From NCBI GenBank assembly GCA_030035585.1, contig CM057468.1:52882145-52946144 (forward strand): 64,000 nucleotides of DNA, given 5' to 3'. The position numbers and the translations under genes are program-made. Below the pieces are notes generated by a model. It was given only the letters and a program-made list of their open reading frames with translations, was not told where the DNA came from and made no database searches. Positions 22,397 to 32,749 of the stretch are shown here, piece after piece; the stretch's first letter is position 1, and every line of letters begins with the position of its first letter. This DNA is from Dugong dugon (lineage: Eukaryota; Chordata; Mammalia; Sirenia; Dugongidae).

Positions 22397-23313
22397 GTGA
22401 AATATGGCAGTGTCAGAGGTCATCTAACTTTACAAAAAGGAGGATAATGAGCATCAGCCCAAAGCTGATTCCTATAAGGTGGAGATCAGACATACCTCCA
22501 CTCTCCAACTTTTTAGCAATTCTGACACCAGCTGTCCCTCCCACAGCACTCTGTACTTCTCTCTTATGTATGATAATTCATTGCAGTGGCCACACAGAAC
22601 TCACAGACTGTGTTCACGATTATGGGGTTTATTAGGGAAGTAACAGGTTACAATTCGGGATGAGGACCAACTTGGGAGTAACAGGAACAACTCAGGAGAC
22701 AGGAGACTGTTCATCAGTCGGGACAGCTTCCAGCCTCGGCTTCTTCTCCCCATGCCTGCCACCAGCCCTCACTCGTGGCCTCTGCCCTGCTTGGGCAAGT
22801 GTTAACACAACTTTTTAGCTCTGCCAATAAGGTCCAGAGGCACCCTACTCCTCCAGGAAGCCTCTTGCCCGAAGGCGCTTAGCTCTCTAGCCCCGAGGGT
22901 TGGCAGACCCACTGCAGCCACTTCACACTATGGGCCAGGAAGGCCACTGCAGCAATCTCGTGCCAATCTCCTGGTTCTTGCTGTCTCGAGCCACCTCCAT
23001 TGTTACAGCACTCTCTGTCCCCTGGCTCTAGGACGTTCTCGGCGCAAGGTCTAAAGGACTCACTCTGCTCCTAGCTCTTCATGATGGTAGTAAGGTCCCC
23101 CCACAACCTGTAGGATGGGCTGTCTTTAAGCCTAGCAGTATGTAACAACTGACTGATCCCCTTGGTGGGCCACAGGCACCTCATTTGCATAGTCCCAGCC
23201 AATCCTGGCAAGAGTTTTATACACCTTATTTACATCGTCTCACCTAGTCATTTTGTGGGAGTTACAAGACCATAGTCAGAAAGGCTATATAAAAAGAGAA
23301 ACACATTGCCCTG
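22397..23313 (-). mobile_element. LTR-like element, copy B
   Basis: Reverse-orientation relative of copy A (16850-18165). Read on the minus strand it has the same order: start CAGGGCAATGTG, a TGACTATGGTCTTGTAACTC block, AACCAGGAGATTGG, the CCCTAATAAACCCCATAATC polyadenylation block, GTTCTGTGTGGCCACTGCAA and GTGTCAGAATTGCTAA. It has one rather than two copies of the GCTAGAGAGCTAAGCGCC unit and no coding frame. Same uncertainty about class as copy A. Confidence 0.55.
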
Positions 23314-23461
23314 TAACTTATAACAACATGTCAGTTGCTGTGCCCTAGGAGAGCAAGACTAAGGACTGTTCAAGGAGCTCGTAGTCTGGAGGGCAAATGT
23401 ATCTGATTCCTGTTGTGATATTTAATTAAATTTGGCAAGTATTTGAGTGCCTACTGGGCTC

Positions 23462-23577
23462 AAGCATAACAACAATTGTGAGGATGGTGCAGGACCGGGT
23501 AGTATTTCGTTCTGTTGTACATAGGTTCGCTATGAGTCAGAACCGACTCGATGGCACCTAACAACAACAACTGTGTG
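23462..23577 (+). mobile_element. RTE: RTE-type LINE 3' end fragment
   Basis: ATTGTGAGGATGGTGCAGGA, TTTCGTTCTGTTGTACATAG and TCGCTATGAGTCAGAACCGA match the 3' end of the longer RTE copy at 32165-32265. It ends in the (AACAAC)n tail. The last ~45 bases are the same tail found on AfroSINEs. Confidence 0.85.
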
Positions 23578-23947
23578 TAGACATTGAATAGGATTCCTGA
23601 ATTCTAGACGCTTATTTATTTTGAGTGTGATATGCCAGATCTTAAGATATGTTTCTTCACGTCATGAACTTTCATAGAACACCTCTTCCCTGATGTTGCT
23701 GGGTGGAATGAGTTTTTATACGGTACGGTCTAGTGGCTCTCGACTTCTTCTCTGTCACAAGACACATGAAACAGGTATTCATGTGCTTGACCATCCCAGG
23801 GTTATGTAGCATCCCCAGTGAACAATGGTGAATTTTTTTTTTTCCCATAAGAATTCCACTAACCTGTAGATGAAGTGTTTTTTTTTTTTAAATAAAGTTA
23901 TTCTTTACCTCTTGTCCTCTCACTCTTGAAAGTATGTTAGAGAAAGT
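23578..23947. other. Intron, nothing recognised
   Basis: T-runs at about 23827-23843 and 23878-23890; no gene or named repeat. Confidence 0.35.
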
Positions 23948-23960
23948 AGGTTGTTTTAGA

Positions 23961-24171
23961 GGCAGAATAGGTGGCACAAATGGTTAAGTGCTGGATTACT
24001 AACTGAAAGGTTGGAGCTTCAAACCCACCCAAAGGTGCCTTGGAAGTAAGGCCCGGCAATCTGCTTCCAAAAAGTCACAGCCTTGTAAACCCTATGGAAC
24101 AGTTCTACTCTGCACACACAAGGTAGCCATGAGTTGGAATTGATTCAATAGCAACTAACAACAACAGCAAC
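23961..24171 (+). mobile_element. AfroSINE: AfroSINE, long form, with target-site duplication
   Basis: A perfect 13-bp duplication AGGTTGTTTTAGA at 23948-23960 and 24172-24184. It belongs to the CACCCAAAGGTGCC variant group and ends in ACTAACAACAACAGCAAC. Confidence 0.93.
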
Positions 24172-24329
24172 AGGTTGTTTTAGAACACTAATTTGATTTA
24201 AAAACAATTATTAGTAAATTTCATTACTTCGTTTACTAGTAATGCAGTCCTTGTGGCATATAGTAACTAATTAAACAGCATGTCTTGATGGCTCAGTTGA
24301 AAACTGATTTAGACAGTATGTTTGCTGTG

Positions 24330-24370
24330 TTTTGTGCCGTCGAGTTGATTCCGACTCATAGCAACCCTAT
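24330..24370 (-). mobile_element. AfroSINE: Micro-fragment of AfroSINE tail between direct repeats
   Basis: Only 41 bases, GCCGTCGAGTTGATTCCGAC and neighbours, of the reversed AfroSINE/RTE tail. It is flanked by AGACAGTATGTTTGCTGTG (24311-24329) and AGACAGTATATGCTGTG (24371-24387). Confidence 0.7.
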
Positions 24371-24387
24371 AGACAGTATATGCTGTG

Positions 24388-25495
24388 AGAAGTCAGAAAA
24401 GAGATCAAGCTTGATTAGCAGTGTTTAAGAGAACTACTAGACAGGGATAGTATTTGAGGCCAAGACTTAACTAGTTGGTCAAATTGTGATAGAGAGTAGA
24501 ATAGGTCAAAGCAAAGGGATCATGGCATGTGGTAGGGACAAAGAGGGTTGGCTCTAGTTGGGGCAGGAATATAGAGGTGAAATGTTTGGATCATTAATTT
24601 GAGAGAGTTGGTAAATGACCTTGAGTTTGTCTTTGTACCAGTGATGTTGTTGGCAATGGAGAACGTCACTGGAAAACCTGTATACTATAGAGGTTGCCAG
24701 ACTTTGTATTTCATGTCTTAGTAAAATTTAAAAATATGCATTGGGAACCAACATATGACTTCAAACTTATAAAAATTTTTAAAAAACAAAAACAAACAAA
24801 AAAACTCAGTAGCCCTCACCATTTCATAACAACCCAAATGCAGAATAAAGGACTGCTCTTCATAATTAAATACGTTGCATAATTCAGTAAATATAGTTTT
24901 ACAAAAAACTTACTCAATTTCCCTCATTCTTTTTGTGCTTCATATTGGCATTTGGAACCACTTTGTACAGTAGAAGTATGGGATTTGGGGGTAGAATAAG
25001 GGTGAAATTACATGTGGACGTGATCTAACAAATGTCAGGTGGCAGTCACCATCAGTTGACAAAAGCATTTCTTTAGAAAGATTAGTCTAAGTGCGTGGTG
25101 CACAGAATGGAGAAAGGAGATCTTGGAGGCAGAGAGATCAGTTTAGGGGATTTGTAGCTCAGGAGATATGGGCTGAAGGCCTGATCTAAGAAGGCACTGG
25201 AAATGAGAAGTCTGAGAGTTGGGAAGGAAGGGGTGCTAAGATTTCCTAATGTCCTTTTTGTTTTACTGAGCAGTTAAAAACCAGCAAGAACTCAAAATTG
25301 GTTACTGGTATTGAAGGAATATAATTTAAGAAATATAACCAAAGGTTGTCTCTATTCTATACAGAAGGACTGTTGGATTCCCCAGACTCTTTAAGAAATT
25401 ATAAGAAAGGTTATGTGTGGGTTTGCATGAGAAGTTGTCGTGTGTATGTTAGCTTACGTGAGAAAAAGAGAGAGGAAGGAGGTGCTTTTTAAATA
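24388..25495. other. Intron, nothing recognised
   Basis: No supportable gene or named repeat was seen here. Confidence 0.35.
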
Positions 25496-25662
25496 GCCAG
25501 TTGCCACTGAGTTGATTCCAATTCATGGTGACCTCATGTGTATCAGAATAGAACTGTGCTCCATATGGTTTTTTGATCACCAGGCCTTTCTTCCAAGGCA
25601 CCTCTGGGCAGACTCAAACCACCAACCTTTTGGTTAGTAGCTGCGCGTTAACGGTTTGCACT
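25496..25662 (-). mobile_element. AfroSINE: AfroSINE, diverged
   Basis: CACTGAGTTGATTCCAATTC, AGGCACCTCTGGGCAG and AACCTTTTGGTTAGTAGCTG are recognisable; several indels mark it as an older copy. Confidence 0.88.
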
Positions 25663-25779
25663 AAAGAGAGTGTTTACCTCTAGGACATTTTTCTGAGTTT
25701 CAGTTTTTTTGGTTCAGGGAAGAACTAAGTGGTAGTCTTGGTGCGTACCCTCAGAATTAACATTGCATGGTCAGTCCCC

Positions 25780-25985
25780 CAAAACCAAACTCATTGCCAT
25801 CGAGTTGATTCCAACTTATAGCAGCCATATAGGATGGAGTAGGAATGCCCCATAGAGTTTTTGAGGCTGTAAATCTTTACAGAAGCGGACTGCCACATCT
25901 TTCTCCCGTGGAGCAGCTGGTGGATTCAAATCACTGACCTTTCAGTTAGCAGCAGACTGCTTTAACCATTATGCCACCAGGCCTC
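25780..25985 (-). mobile_element. AfroSINE: AfroSINE, long form
   Basis: CATTGCCATCGAGTTGATTC on the left and TAACCATTATGCCACCAGGC on the right; includes the long-form GTAAATCTTTACAGAAGCGG block. A short (CCA)n run follows at 26018-26033. Confidence 0.92.
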
Positions 25986-26237
25986 CTCTGGTGGACCCCA
26001 GGCAGATGAAAATAGATGCCACCACCACCACCACACACCCCCACCTTGTTCTCAGGCGGCATCTGTTCGGCACCTGGTCTTTATTCCAGATAAGCACAGA
26101 GCCAGTTGACCTCAAACCCAGCCTTAGGTTAAGTGGAAGAGGATAAGGGAGAAGATAGCCATGTGGGAAGAGAGGCAGCTTGGCTGGAGTTAAAGGAGAG
26201 TGTTTGTTCCCTTTATCCACCCCTCCTTGTTCCAGTT

Positions 26238-26403
26238 GGAGCCCTGGTGATGCAATGGTTGAGAGTTTGGCTGTAAACCAAAGGGTTGACGGTTCAAATC
26301 CACCAGCTGCTCCTTGGAAACCCTATGGGGAAGTTCTACCCTGTCCTATAGGGTCGCTATGAGTTGGAATCGATTTGATGGCAGTGGATTTGCTTTGGTT
26401 TTT
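26238..26403 (+). mobile_element. AfroSINE: AfroSINE, short form
   Basis: GGAGCCCTGGTGATGCAATG at the head, GGTTCAAATCCACC as B-box, tail ATGAGTTGGAATCGATTTGA and terminal T-rich stretch. Confidence 0.93.
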
Positions 26404-27443
26404 CTGTTCAAATTTTTAGACTTCTGTGTGTGTGAAGTGCAAGGAATTGTGGCCTACAGATACTCATAGCTGCTTTTTACAGTAGACTCAGGTAGAATAT
26501 TGTGAATATCTCTTGCCGGCCACATGAAATCCATCTGCCTTTTTGAAATTGAGAAGAACACCACTGTTTCTTGCTTTTATAACTTTCATAGTAGCTGTTG
26601 ATTCCCACCATGTCAGATGAGGATTTGGCTCATTTACACGACACACATCCCTGCCCCCAATGCCTGCCTCCCTCTTCCCAGTGTGTACACATATGTGTGT
26701 TGCCTTTAGCTACCAGATAAATACCTCCCGAACTTTCCTTCATGCCCACAACTTCTCTACTTGTACTAGCTTTTCACCTGTCACAAATTGCCAATTCTTT
26801 GTTCAGGCACTTTGTTTCAGTTCTCCATGGTGTCTTCAGAAACCTTGGTTCTGGAATATTAGTAGCAGTGGAGGACACATAGAGGCCCCTGTGTCTCTAT
26901 TTTGGGCATTGGTTTTACTCTGCCACTTTTAGTGGTATCTAGTCTTAGTATTTTCAGAGTTGATCTTAGTCATTATTTTCTGCTGCCTTGTGTCTTTTTT
27001 TTAGATACTATGTTTCGTGATCATTATTAACATCTCTTTACTCTTCCCTCCTGTTGTTTTGTTAAATGAGAAACATCCAAAATGGAAACTCTTATAGAAT
27101 ATAAATCATCTTACTTCTCTGGAAGAAGCCTCTCTCCCCTATGTAAAATTGTGGCATGAATATTTAGAAATAAAAAAGAACAGGAGATTTCTGCAATTCA
27201 TATTCTTTACCTTCTTCAGTTTGGTTCAAAGAAAAGTATATCTGTTCATTCTCTTTTTGCAATATTGTCTTTCCCTTAAGGTAAGATTGTTGATTTTTTT
27301 TGGCAAACCAGATCACAGACTATTTACAGATAAACTTTACTTAGAAAAACAAAAAAAAACCTCAGATGACAGAGTATATCCCATGCATTGGATATGCTGT
27401 TTGGGTCCCAAAGTTAGTGGGTTAGTTTCTCTCTTTCTCTTTC
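26404..27443. other. Intron, nothing recognised
   Basis: The open frame at 27149-27514 is AT-rich, runs into the (TA)n tract and has no domain; not a gene. Confidence 0.35.
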
Positions 27444-27502
27444 GTATATACATCTATATATATGTGTATATATATATGTATGTATGTATATATATATATA
27501 TT
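27444..27502. repeat. (TA)n/(TG)n microsatellite
   Basis: Alternating TATATA and TGTATG units adjoining the 3' end of a minus-strand RTE fragment; probably grew from the LINE tail. Confidence 0.85.
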
Positions 27503-27660
27503 TGTTGTTGTTAGGTGCAACTCATAGTGACCCTGTGTACAACAGAACGAAACGCTGCCCAGTCCTGCGCCATCCTCACCATGGTTGCTATGTTTGAGCC
27601 CACTGTTGCAGCCACTGTGTCAGTCCATCTCATTGAAGGCCTTCCTCTTTTTTGCTTATA
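27503..27660 (-). mobile_element. RTE: RTE-type LINE 3' end fragment
   Basis: TTGTTGTTGTTAGGTGCAAC opens the copy and GCCCAGTCCTGCGCCATCC follows; the reverse complement corresponds to the 3' end also seen at 23462 and 32165. 5'-truncated. Confidence 0.82.
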
Positions 27661-28753
27661 TGTAAATATTTATTCATTTATTATAGATATATAGCTATGT
27701 AAGTTCAGCATGTTTTTAAACATGTAACTACTTAAATATTTATCTATTGAATATTTTGAAGATTCAAAGTAGCTAAAAAACTGGAAGTGTTTTCATTGAT
27801 AATTTAACATGAGAAGTCTAGAATCATAGTGAAATGTTAGCATTTAATATGAATATAAATCATAATGAACCCAGATTTTATCTCATTTGGCAGGCAGTAC
27901 AAGGGGATGATTAAAAGCATTTTGTTTCAGTTATGTACATATATATGCATAGATGTGTGCCTTAGGTCACCATATATATTTCTTACTGTAGATTGCAGTC
28001 AGCAAAGTTTGAAATCCAGTGATTTAAGACAATGGCCACAGCCTGTGCTAATTGTGTCCGCACACCTTGCAGTCGGTTGCTCCCTCAGCCATAGAAGAGC
28101 GTGAGAAAGCCAGAGAAAAGATAGTTAAGGATTTAATGTATCACCTAATGGGTAATAGGACTGTGATGGTATAGAAGTGTTTGCTGTCCAGCTTGAGATA
28201 CACAGGACTATAGTGAGGGTTCTACGAAAGGAAGTGCCTGCCATGAGTCATGGAATTAATTTATCGTTGGAAGCTTTCAAAAACAAATTTCCCTATGTGT
28301 GTCGAATATAATAAGAAATGGGGATAGGCTTTTGAAAACTTTCTGTTGGCATCCAATCTTGATGACAGAACTGTGGGTGAGAGTGGAGGGGAAAAGTGCT
28401 TTGAGAGGAAAGAGGAAAGTTCTGTTCTCTGCAGGTGGAACAGTCCTCATTTTTGCCTTCATATTTAAGGCTTTATTTACACTGATGACTTTTGTGTTAC
28501 ATGTAAGTACATTTATAAGAAGAAAACATGGGCATACAGTTGTGTTAATGAACTCCCAGAGCTTCATTTAACTCATGATTACACTTCTAACACTGCCATT
28601 TAAAACCTTATTGAAATTAAGAATAGCTTTGAGGAGGCATTTAAATCTCACATAGCATGGAGTACAGGCAATTCACAGGCAAGGTCAGAATTCCTCTAAA
28701 AGAGAATCTTCAAGCTAGAGGCCCTCTTGCTTTAAGTATTTGTGAATTTAGTT
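27661..28753. other. Intron, nothing recognised
   Basis: No supportable gene or named repeat was seen here. Confidence 0.35.
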
Positions 28754-28916
28754 GAGTCCCTGGGTAGTGCAAATGATTAAGCACTTGGCTTGCTAACCAA
28801 AAGGTCAGAGGTTCAAGTCCACCTAAAGGTGCTTCAGAAGAAAGACCTGGTGATCTGCTTCCAAAAAAATCAGCCATTGAAAGCCCTGTGGAGTACAGTT
28901 ACAATGAGTTGGTTTT
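28754..28916 (+). mobile_element. AfroSINE: AfroSINE, diverged
   Basis: GAGTCCCTGGGTAGTGCAAA, CTAACCAAAAGGTCAGAGGT and AAAGACCTGGTGATCTGCTT are recognisable; the tail is shortened. Confidence 0.88.
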
Positions 28917-30144
28917 GAATGTTATCATTTGTAAGGAAATTGTGAGTTTTAGAATCTATCAAATATGGTTTTAAAGCCAGAAGAGAATAAAAGCTTTATT
29001 GTAAGTATGCTTTTACCCTAGGACTTTAACAATATTTTAGTATTCTGAGTTCTATTAATTTCAACAAGTTTCTTCTATTCATGGCTTTTGAAACATAAGA
29101 GAAATGAAAGGAAAATCCTTGGTCACCTGCTCACTGTCTTCCATGTTCCTTGAAAGTGCTTGGTCAACTCAGTACCTCCTGTAACTATTTTTAAAGGAAT
29201 CTTGGCCTTTTATTGCAAGGGATACACAGGTTAATATCAAACCCATGAGGTTAGAAATGCCAGTCTCATATCTTGGAGACGGGTGTATCTGTTAGGAAAA
29301 ACAAGTTTCAATCCTGTGTTCTTTTTGCAAAGACTTTGGACAAATTTAGCTTTGTGTTCTATCTATGAGTTTTAAAATAGTTTTTTGGTGATTTATTCTT
29401 ACCTTCAGTGAAAGATCTGTGTGGAAAAGTAGTTAATTGAATGTGTATTTTAAAGGCTCTTCAAAAGCCATTCTCCTCCCATGCGTTGAGGCCTATGTAC
29501 CGACATTCTCCTGTATCAAATGCAGAAAGGAATGTAATAGACGATGAGGGTGTTGACGTGATAATCAAAGCCTAAATTCTTGCTATGGCTCCAGTGAAGC
29601 CTGTGTCCAATGTGTGAGGATCACGATTAACAAAAACAATTGATGTACGATTTGTATGTTGAGAATGAGTAGTGAATGCAATACCTGTACTCTGGGGGAG
29701 AGAGAAAAGGGTTACATTCTTCTAGAAACTACATTGACCATGTGCTTTCAGATTATGTATTAACTATAGCCGTCATGTAATAATCCATTGTGTATCCCAC
29801 ACTCTTCCCATTGAAGTCAATATCTAACCTGATTGTGTGTGGACATAAGTAAATTTAAACACTGGGAATCCAAAATTATTGATATTTGACTTCCTGAATT
29901 GTTTTCTTTAGATATTAACTCTTGAGCATTCAGAAGTTAATGGAAAATGATCTGAAATACCAGTAAAATGGCCACAGTGTTATTAGACGTTATTCATATG
30001 AAATAACCATGAGGGCTGGTGTTATTAGAATAGGAACTTTGGGCAGAGCCCAGCTTGTATCTTTTACCTATCAAGAGACGTTTAGAAATGGAAGATTTGC
30101 CCTATCTCTTCTTGCTACGCTGTTTGAAATGTCCCCTATCTAAC
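28917..30144. other. Intron, repeat-poor, nothing recognised
   Basis: One of the longer stretches without any repeat I can name. No exon seen. Confidence 0.4.
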
Positions 30145-32158
30145 CTCCCAAAATGGGTATCAGAAGAGACTCTGAAACTTTCTTTTGAATGTAGAGTAGC
30201 TAACGCTAATGGAAGACATAATGACATAAAAGAGCTGAAGAGAAGATTTCGAAGGGTAGCTCAAGAAGACAAAGTAAATTATTATAATGAAATGTGCAAA
30301 GACCTGGAGTTAGAAAACCAAAAGAGAAGAACACACTCAGCATTTCTCAAGCTGAAAGAACTGAAGAAAAAAATGTAAGGCTCGAGTTGCAATACTGAAG
30401 GACTCCATGGGCAAAATAAGGAGCCCTTGGTGGCACAGTGGTTAAAGGGCTCAGCTGCTAACCAAAAAAGTTGGTGGTTCAAACCCACCAGTCACTCCAC
30501 GGGAGAAAGATGTGGCAGTCTGCTTCCATAAAGATTTACAGCCTTAGAAACCCTATGGGGTAGTTCTACTCTGTCCTACAGGGTCGCTATGAGTTGGAAT
30601 CAGTTAGATGGCAATGCGTTTGGTTTTTTTTATGGGCAAAATATCAAATGATGCAGGAAGCATCAAAAGAAGATGGAAGGAATACAGAGTCGCTGTACCA
30701 AAAAGAATTGGTTGACGTTCAGCCATTTCAGGAGGTAGCATATGATCCAGAGCCTGTGGTATTGAAGGAAGAAGTCAAAGATGCACTGAAGGCATTGGTG
30801 AAAAACAAGGCTCCAGGAATTGACAGAATACCAGTTGAGATGTTTCAACAAATGGATACAGTACTTGAAGCTCACTCATCTATGCCGGGAAATTTGGAAG
30901 ACAGCTCCCTGACCAACCAGCTGGAAGAGATCCATATTTGTGCCCATTCCAAAGGAAGATGATCCAGCGGAATGTGGAAATTGTCAAACAATATCATTAA
31001 TATCACAGACAAGTAAAATTTTGCTGAAGATAATTCAAAAATGGTTGCAGCAGTACGTCGATAAGGAACTGCCAGAAGTTCAAGCAGGATTCAGAAGAGG
31101 ACGTGGAACCAGGGATATCACTGCTGATGTCAGATGGATTGTGGCTAAAGACAGAGAATACCAGAAAGATGTTTACCTGTGTTTTATTGACTGTGTGAAG
31201 ACATTTAATTATGTGGATCATAAGAAATTATGCATAACATTGGGAAGAATGGGTATTCCAGAACACTTAACTGTGCTGATGAGGAACCTGTACATAGACC
31301 AAGAGGCAGATGTTCAAACAGAACAAGGGGATACTGCGTGGTTTAAAATCAGGAAAGGTGTTGCATCAGGGTTGTATCCTTTCACCATACTTATTCAATC
31401 TATATGCTGAGCAAATAATCTGAGAAGTCAGACTGTATGAAGAAGAATGTGGCATCAGCATTGGAGGAAGACTCATTAATAACCTGCGATATACAGATGA
31501 CACAACTTTGCTTACTAAAAGCCAAAAGGACTTGAAGCACTTACTGATGAAGATCAGAAACTACAGCCTTTAGTATTGATTACACCTCAACATAAAGAAA
31601 GCAGAAATCCTCACAACTGGACCAGTAAGCAACATCGTGATAAACAGAGAAAGACTGAAGTTGTCAAAGATTTCATTTTACTTGGATCCACAATCAGTGC
31701 CCATGGAAGAGCGGTCAAGAAATCAAACGATGTATTGCGTTGGGCATATCTGCTACAAAAGACCTCTTTAAAGTATTCAAAAGCAAAGGTGTCACTTTGA
31801 TGACTAACGTGTGCCAACCCAAGCCCTGGTATTTTCAGTTGCCTCATATGCGCTTGAAAGCTGGTCAATGAGTAAGGAAGATCGAAGAATTGATGCCTTT
31901 GAATTATGGTGTTAGCGAAGAATATTGAATATATGACGGAGTGCCAGAAGAATGAAAAAAATCTGTCTTGGAAGAAGTACAGCCAGAATCCTTCTTAGAA
32001 GCAAGGATGGTGAGACTTCGTCTCATGTTCTTTGGACATGTTATTAGGAGGGATCGGTCCCTGGAGAAGAACATCATGCTTGGTGAAGAGGAGGGTCAGC
32101 GAAAAAGAGGAAGACCCTCAACGAGATGGATTGACACAGTGGCTGCAACAGTGGGCTG
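30145..32158 (+). pseudogene. Reverse transcriptase of the RTE LINE, dead
   Basis: The frame is open in pieces only: about 30145-30378, 30663-30962 and 30940-31410, the last two in different phases, with further breaks around 31410-31970 and a final readable piece at 31968-32159. In motif A, AFD-type residues have become TFN, and motif C reads YTDD rather than the YADD kept in the minus-strand copy near 39470. Interrupted by a stop and the AfroSINE at 30378-30631. Cannot make a functional enzyme. Confidence 0.85.
30419..30631 (+). mobile_element. AfroSINE: AfroSINE, long form, inside the RTE LINE
   Basis: A perfect 12-bp duplication ATGGGCAAAATA at 30407-30418 and 30632-30643. Complete from AGGAGCCCTTGGTGGCACAG to GCGTTTGGTTTTTTT. 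Confidence 0.96.
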
Positions 32159-32546
32159 AAACATAACGATTGTGAGGATGGCACAGGACCAGGCAGTGTT
32201 TCGTTCTGTTGTACATATGGTCGTTGTGAGTTGGAACTGAGTCAAGGGCACCTAACAACAAGAACAGCAGCAGTCTCCCATGGTCCTCGCTCTCCCTTTT
32301 TTTACTCACAGAGGGCTCTTTAAAATTCTTCCACTTGCTCCCACAGTCTCCTCCATGTTCATATATTTTTAGGGCAGGGAAAAATAGACTAAATGAACTC
32401 CATTGAGCAGAAAGGAGAAATGAGTAAAAACATCCTTTCTAGAAGAATCTTTAGGTTTGTCATGTCTTCTTGACCTTTTACCTAGAAGTTTACCTCACTG
32501 TCTCCCATCCATAAATGTACTTTATAGCAAAGCTAACTTAACTTTC

Positions 32547-32749
32547 AGGAGCCCTGGTGGCTCAAATGGTTAAACACTTCAATGCTAACTGAAAGGTTGG
32601 TAGTTTAAACCTACCCAGCTGCTCTGCAGAAGAAAGAACTGGCAGCAGCTTCTATAAAGATTACAGCCAAGAAAACCCTATGGGACAGTTTCTTCTCTGT
32701 CACATGGAGTTGCTGGAAGTTGAAATTGACTTTGATAGCACCCAGCAAG
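32547..32749 (+). mobile_element. AfroSINE: AfroSINE, long form
   Basis: AGGAGCCCTGGTGGCTCAAA at the head, AGAAGAAAGAACTGGCAG in the middle, GAAATTGACTTTGATAGCAC near the tail. Moderately diverged. Confidence 0.9.

Larger units (their letters stand above)
30145..32275 (+). mobile_element. RTE: RTE/BovB-like LINE, decayed, carrying an AfroSINE
   Basis: A non-LTR retrotransposon of the RTE clade. The reading frame, broken by stops and shifts, shows the order expected of an RTE polyprotein: a pre-RT part (KWVSEETLKLSFE), then NKAPGIDRIPVEMF, QAGFRRGRGTRD, the motif-A region FIDCVKTFNYVDH, motif C as YTDD, and the C-terminal FFGHVIRRDRSLEK. The endonuclease domain is missing (5' truncation) and the left border is uncertain. 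It ends in CACCTAACAAC. An AfroSINE with a perfect 12-bp duplication sits at 30419-30631. Confidence 0.88.

Noticed and set aside
27149..27514. 121-codon open frame on the + strand
   Set aside because: Ends in a (TA)n/(TG)n microsatellite and encodes low-complexity residues; no motif.
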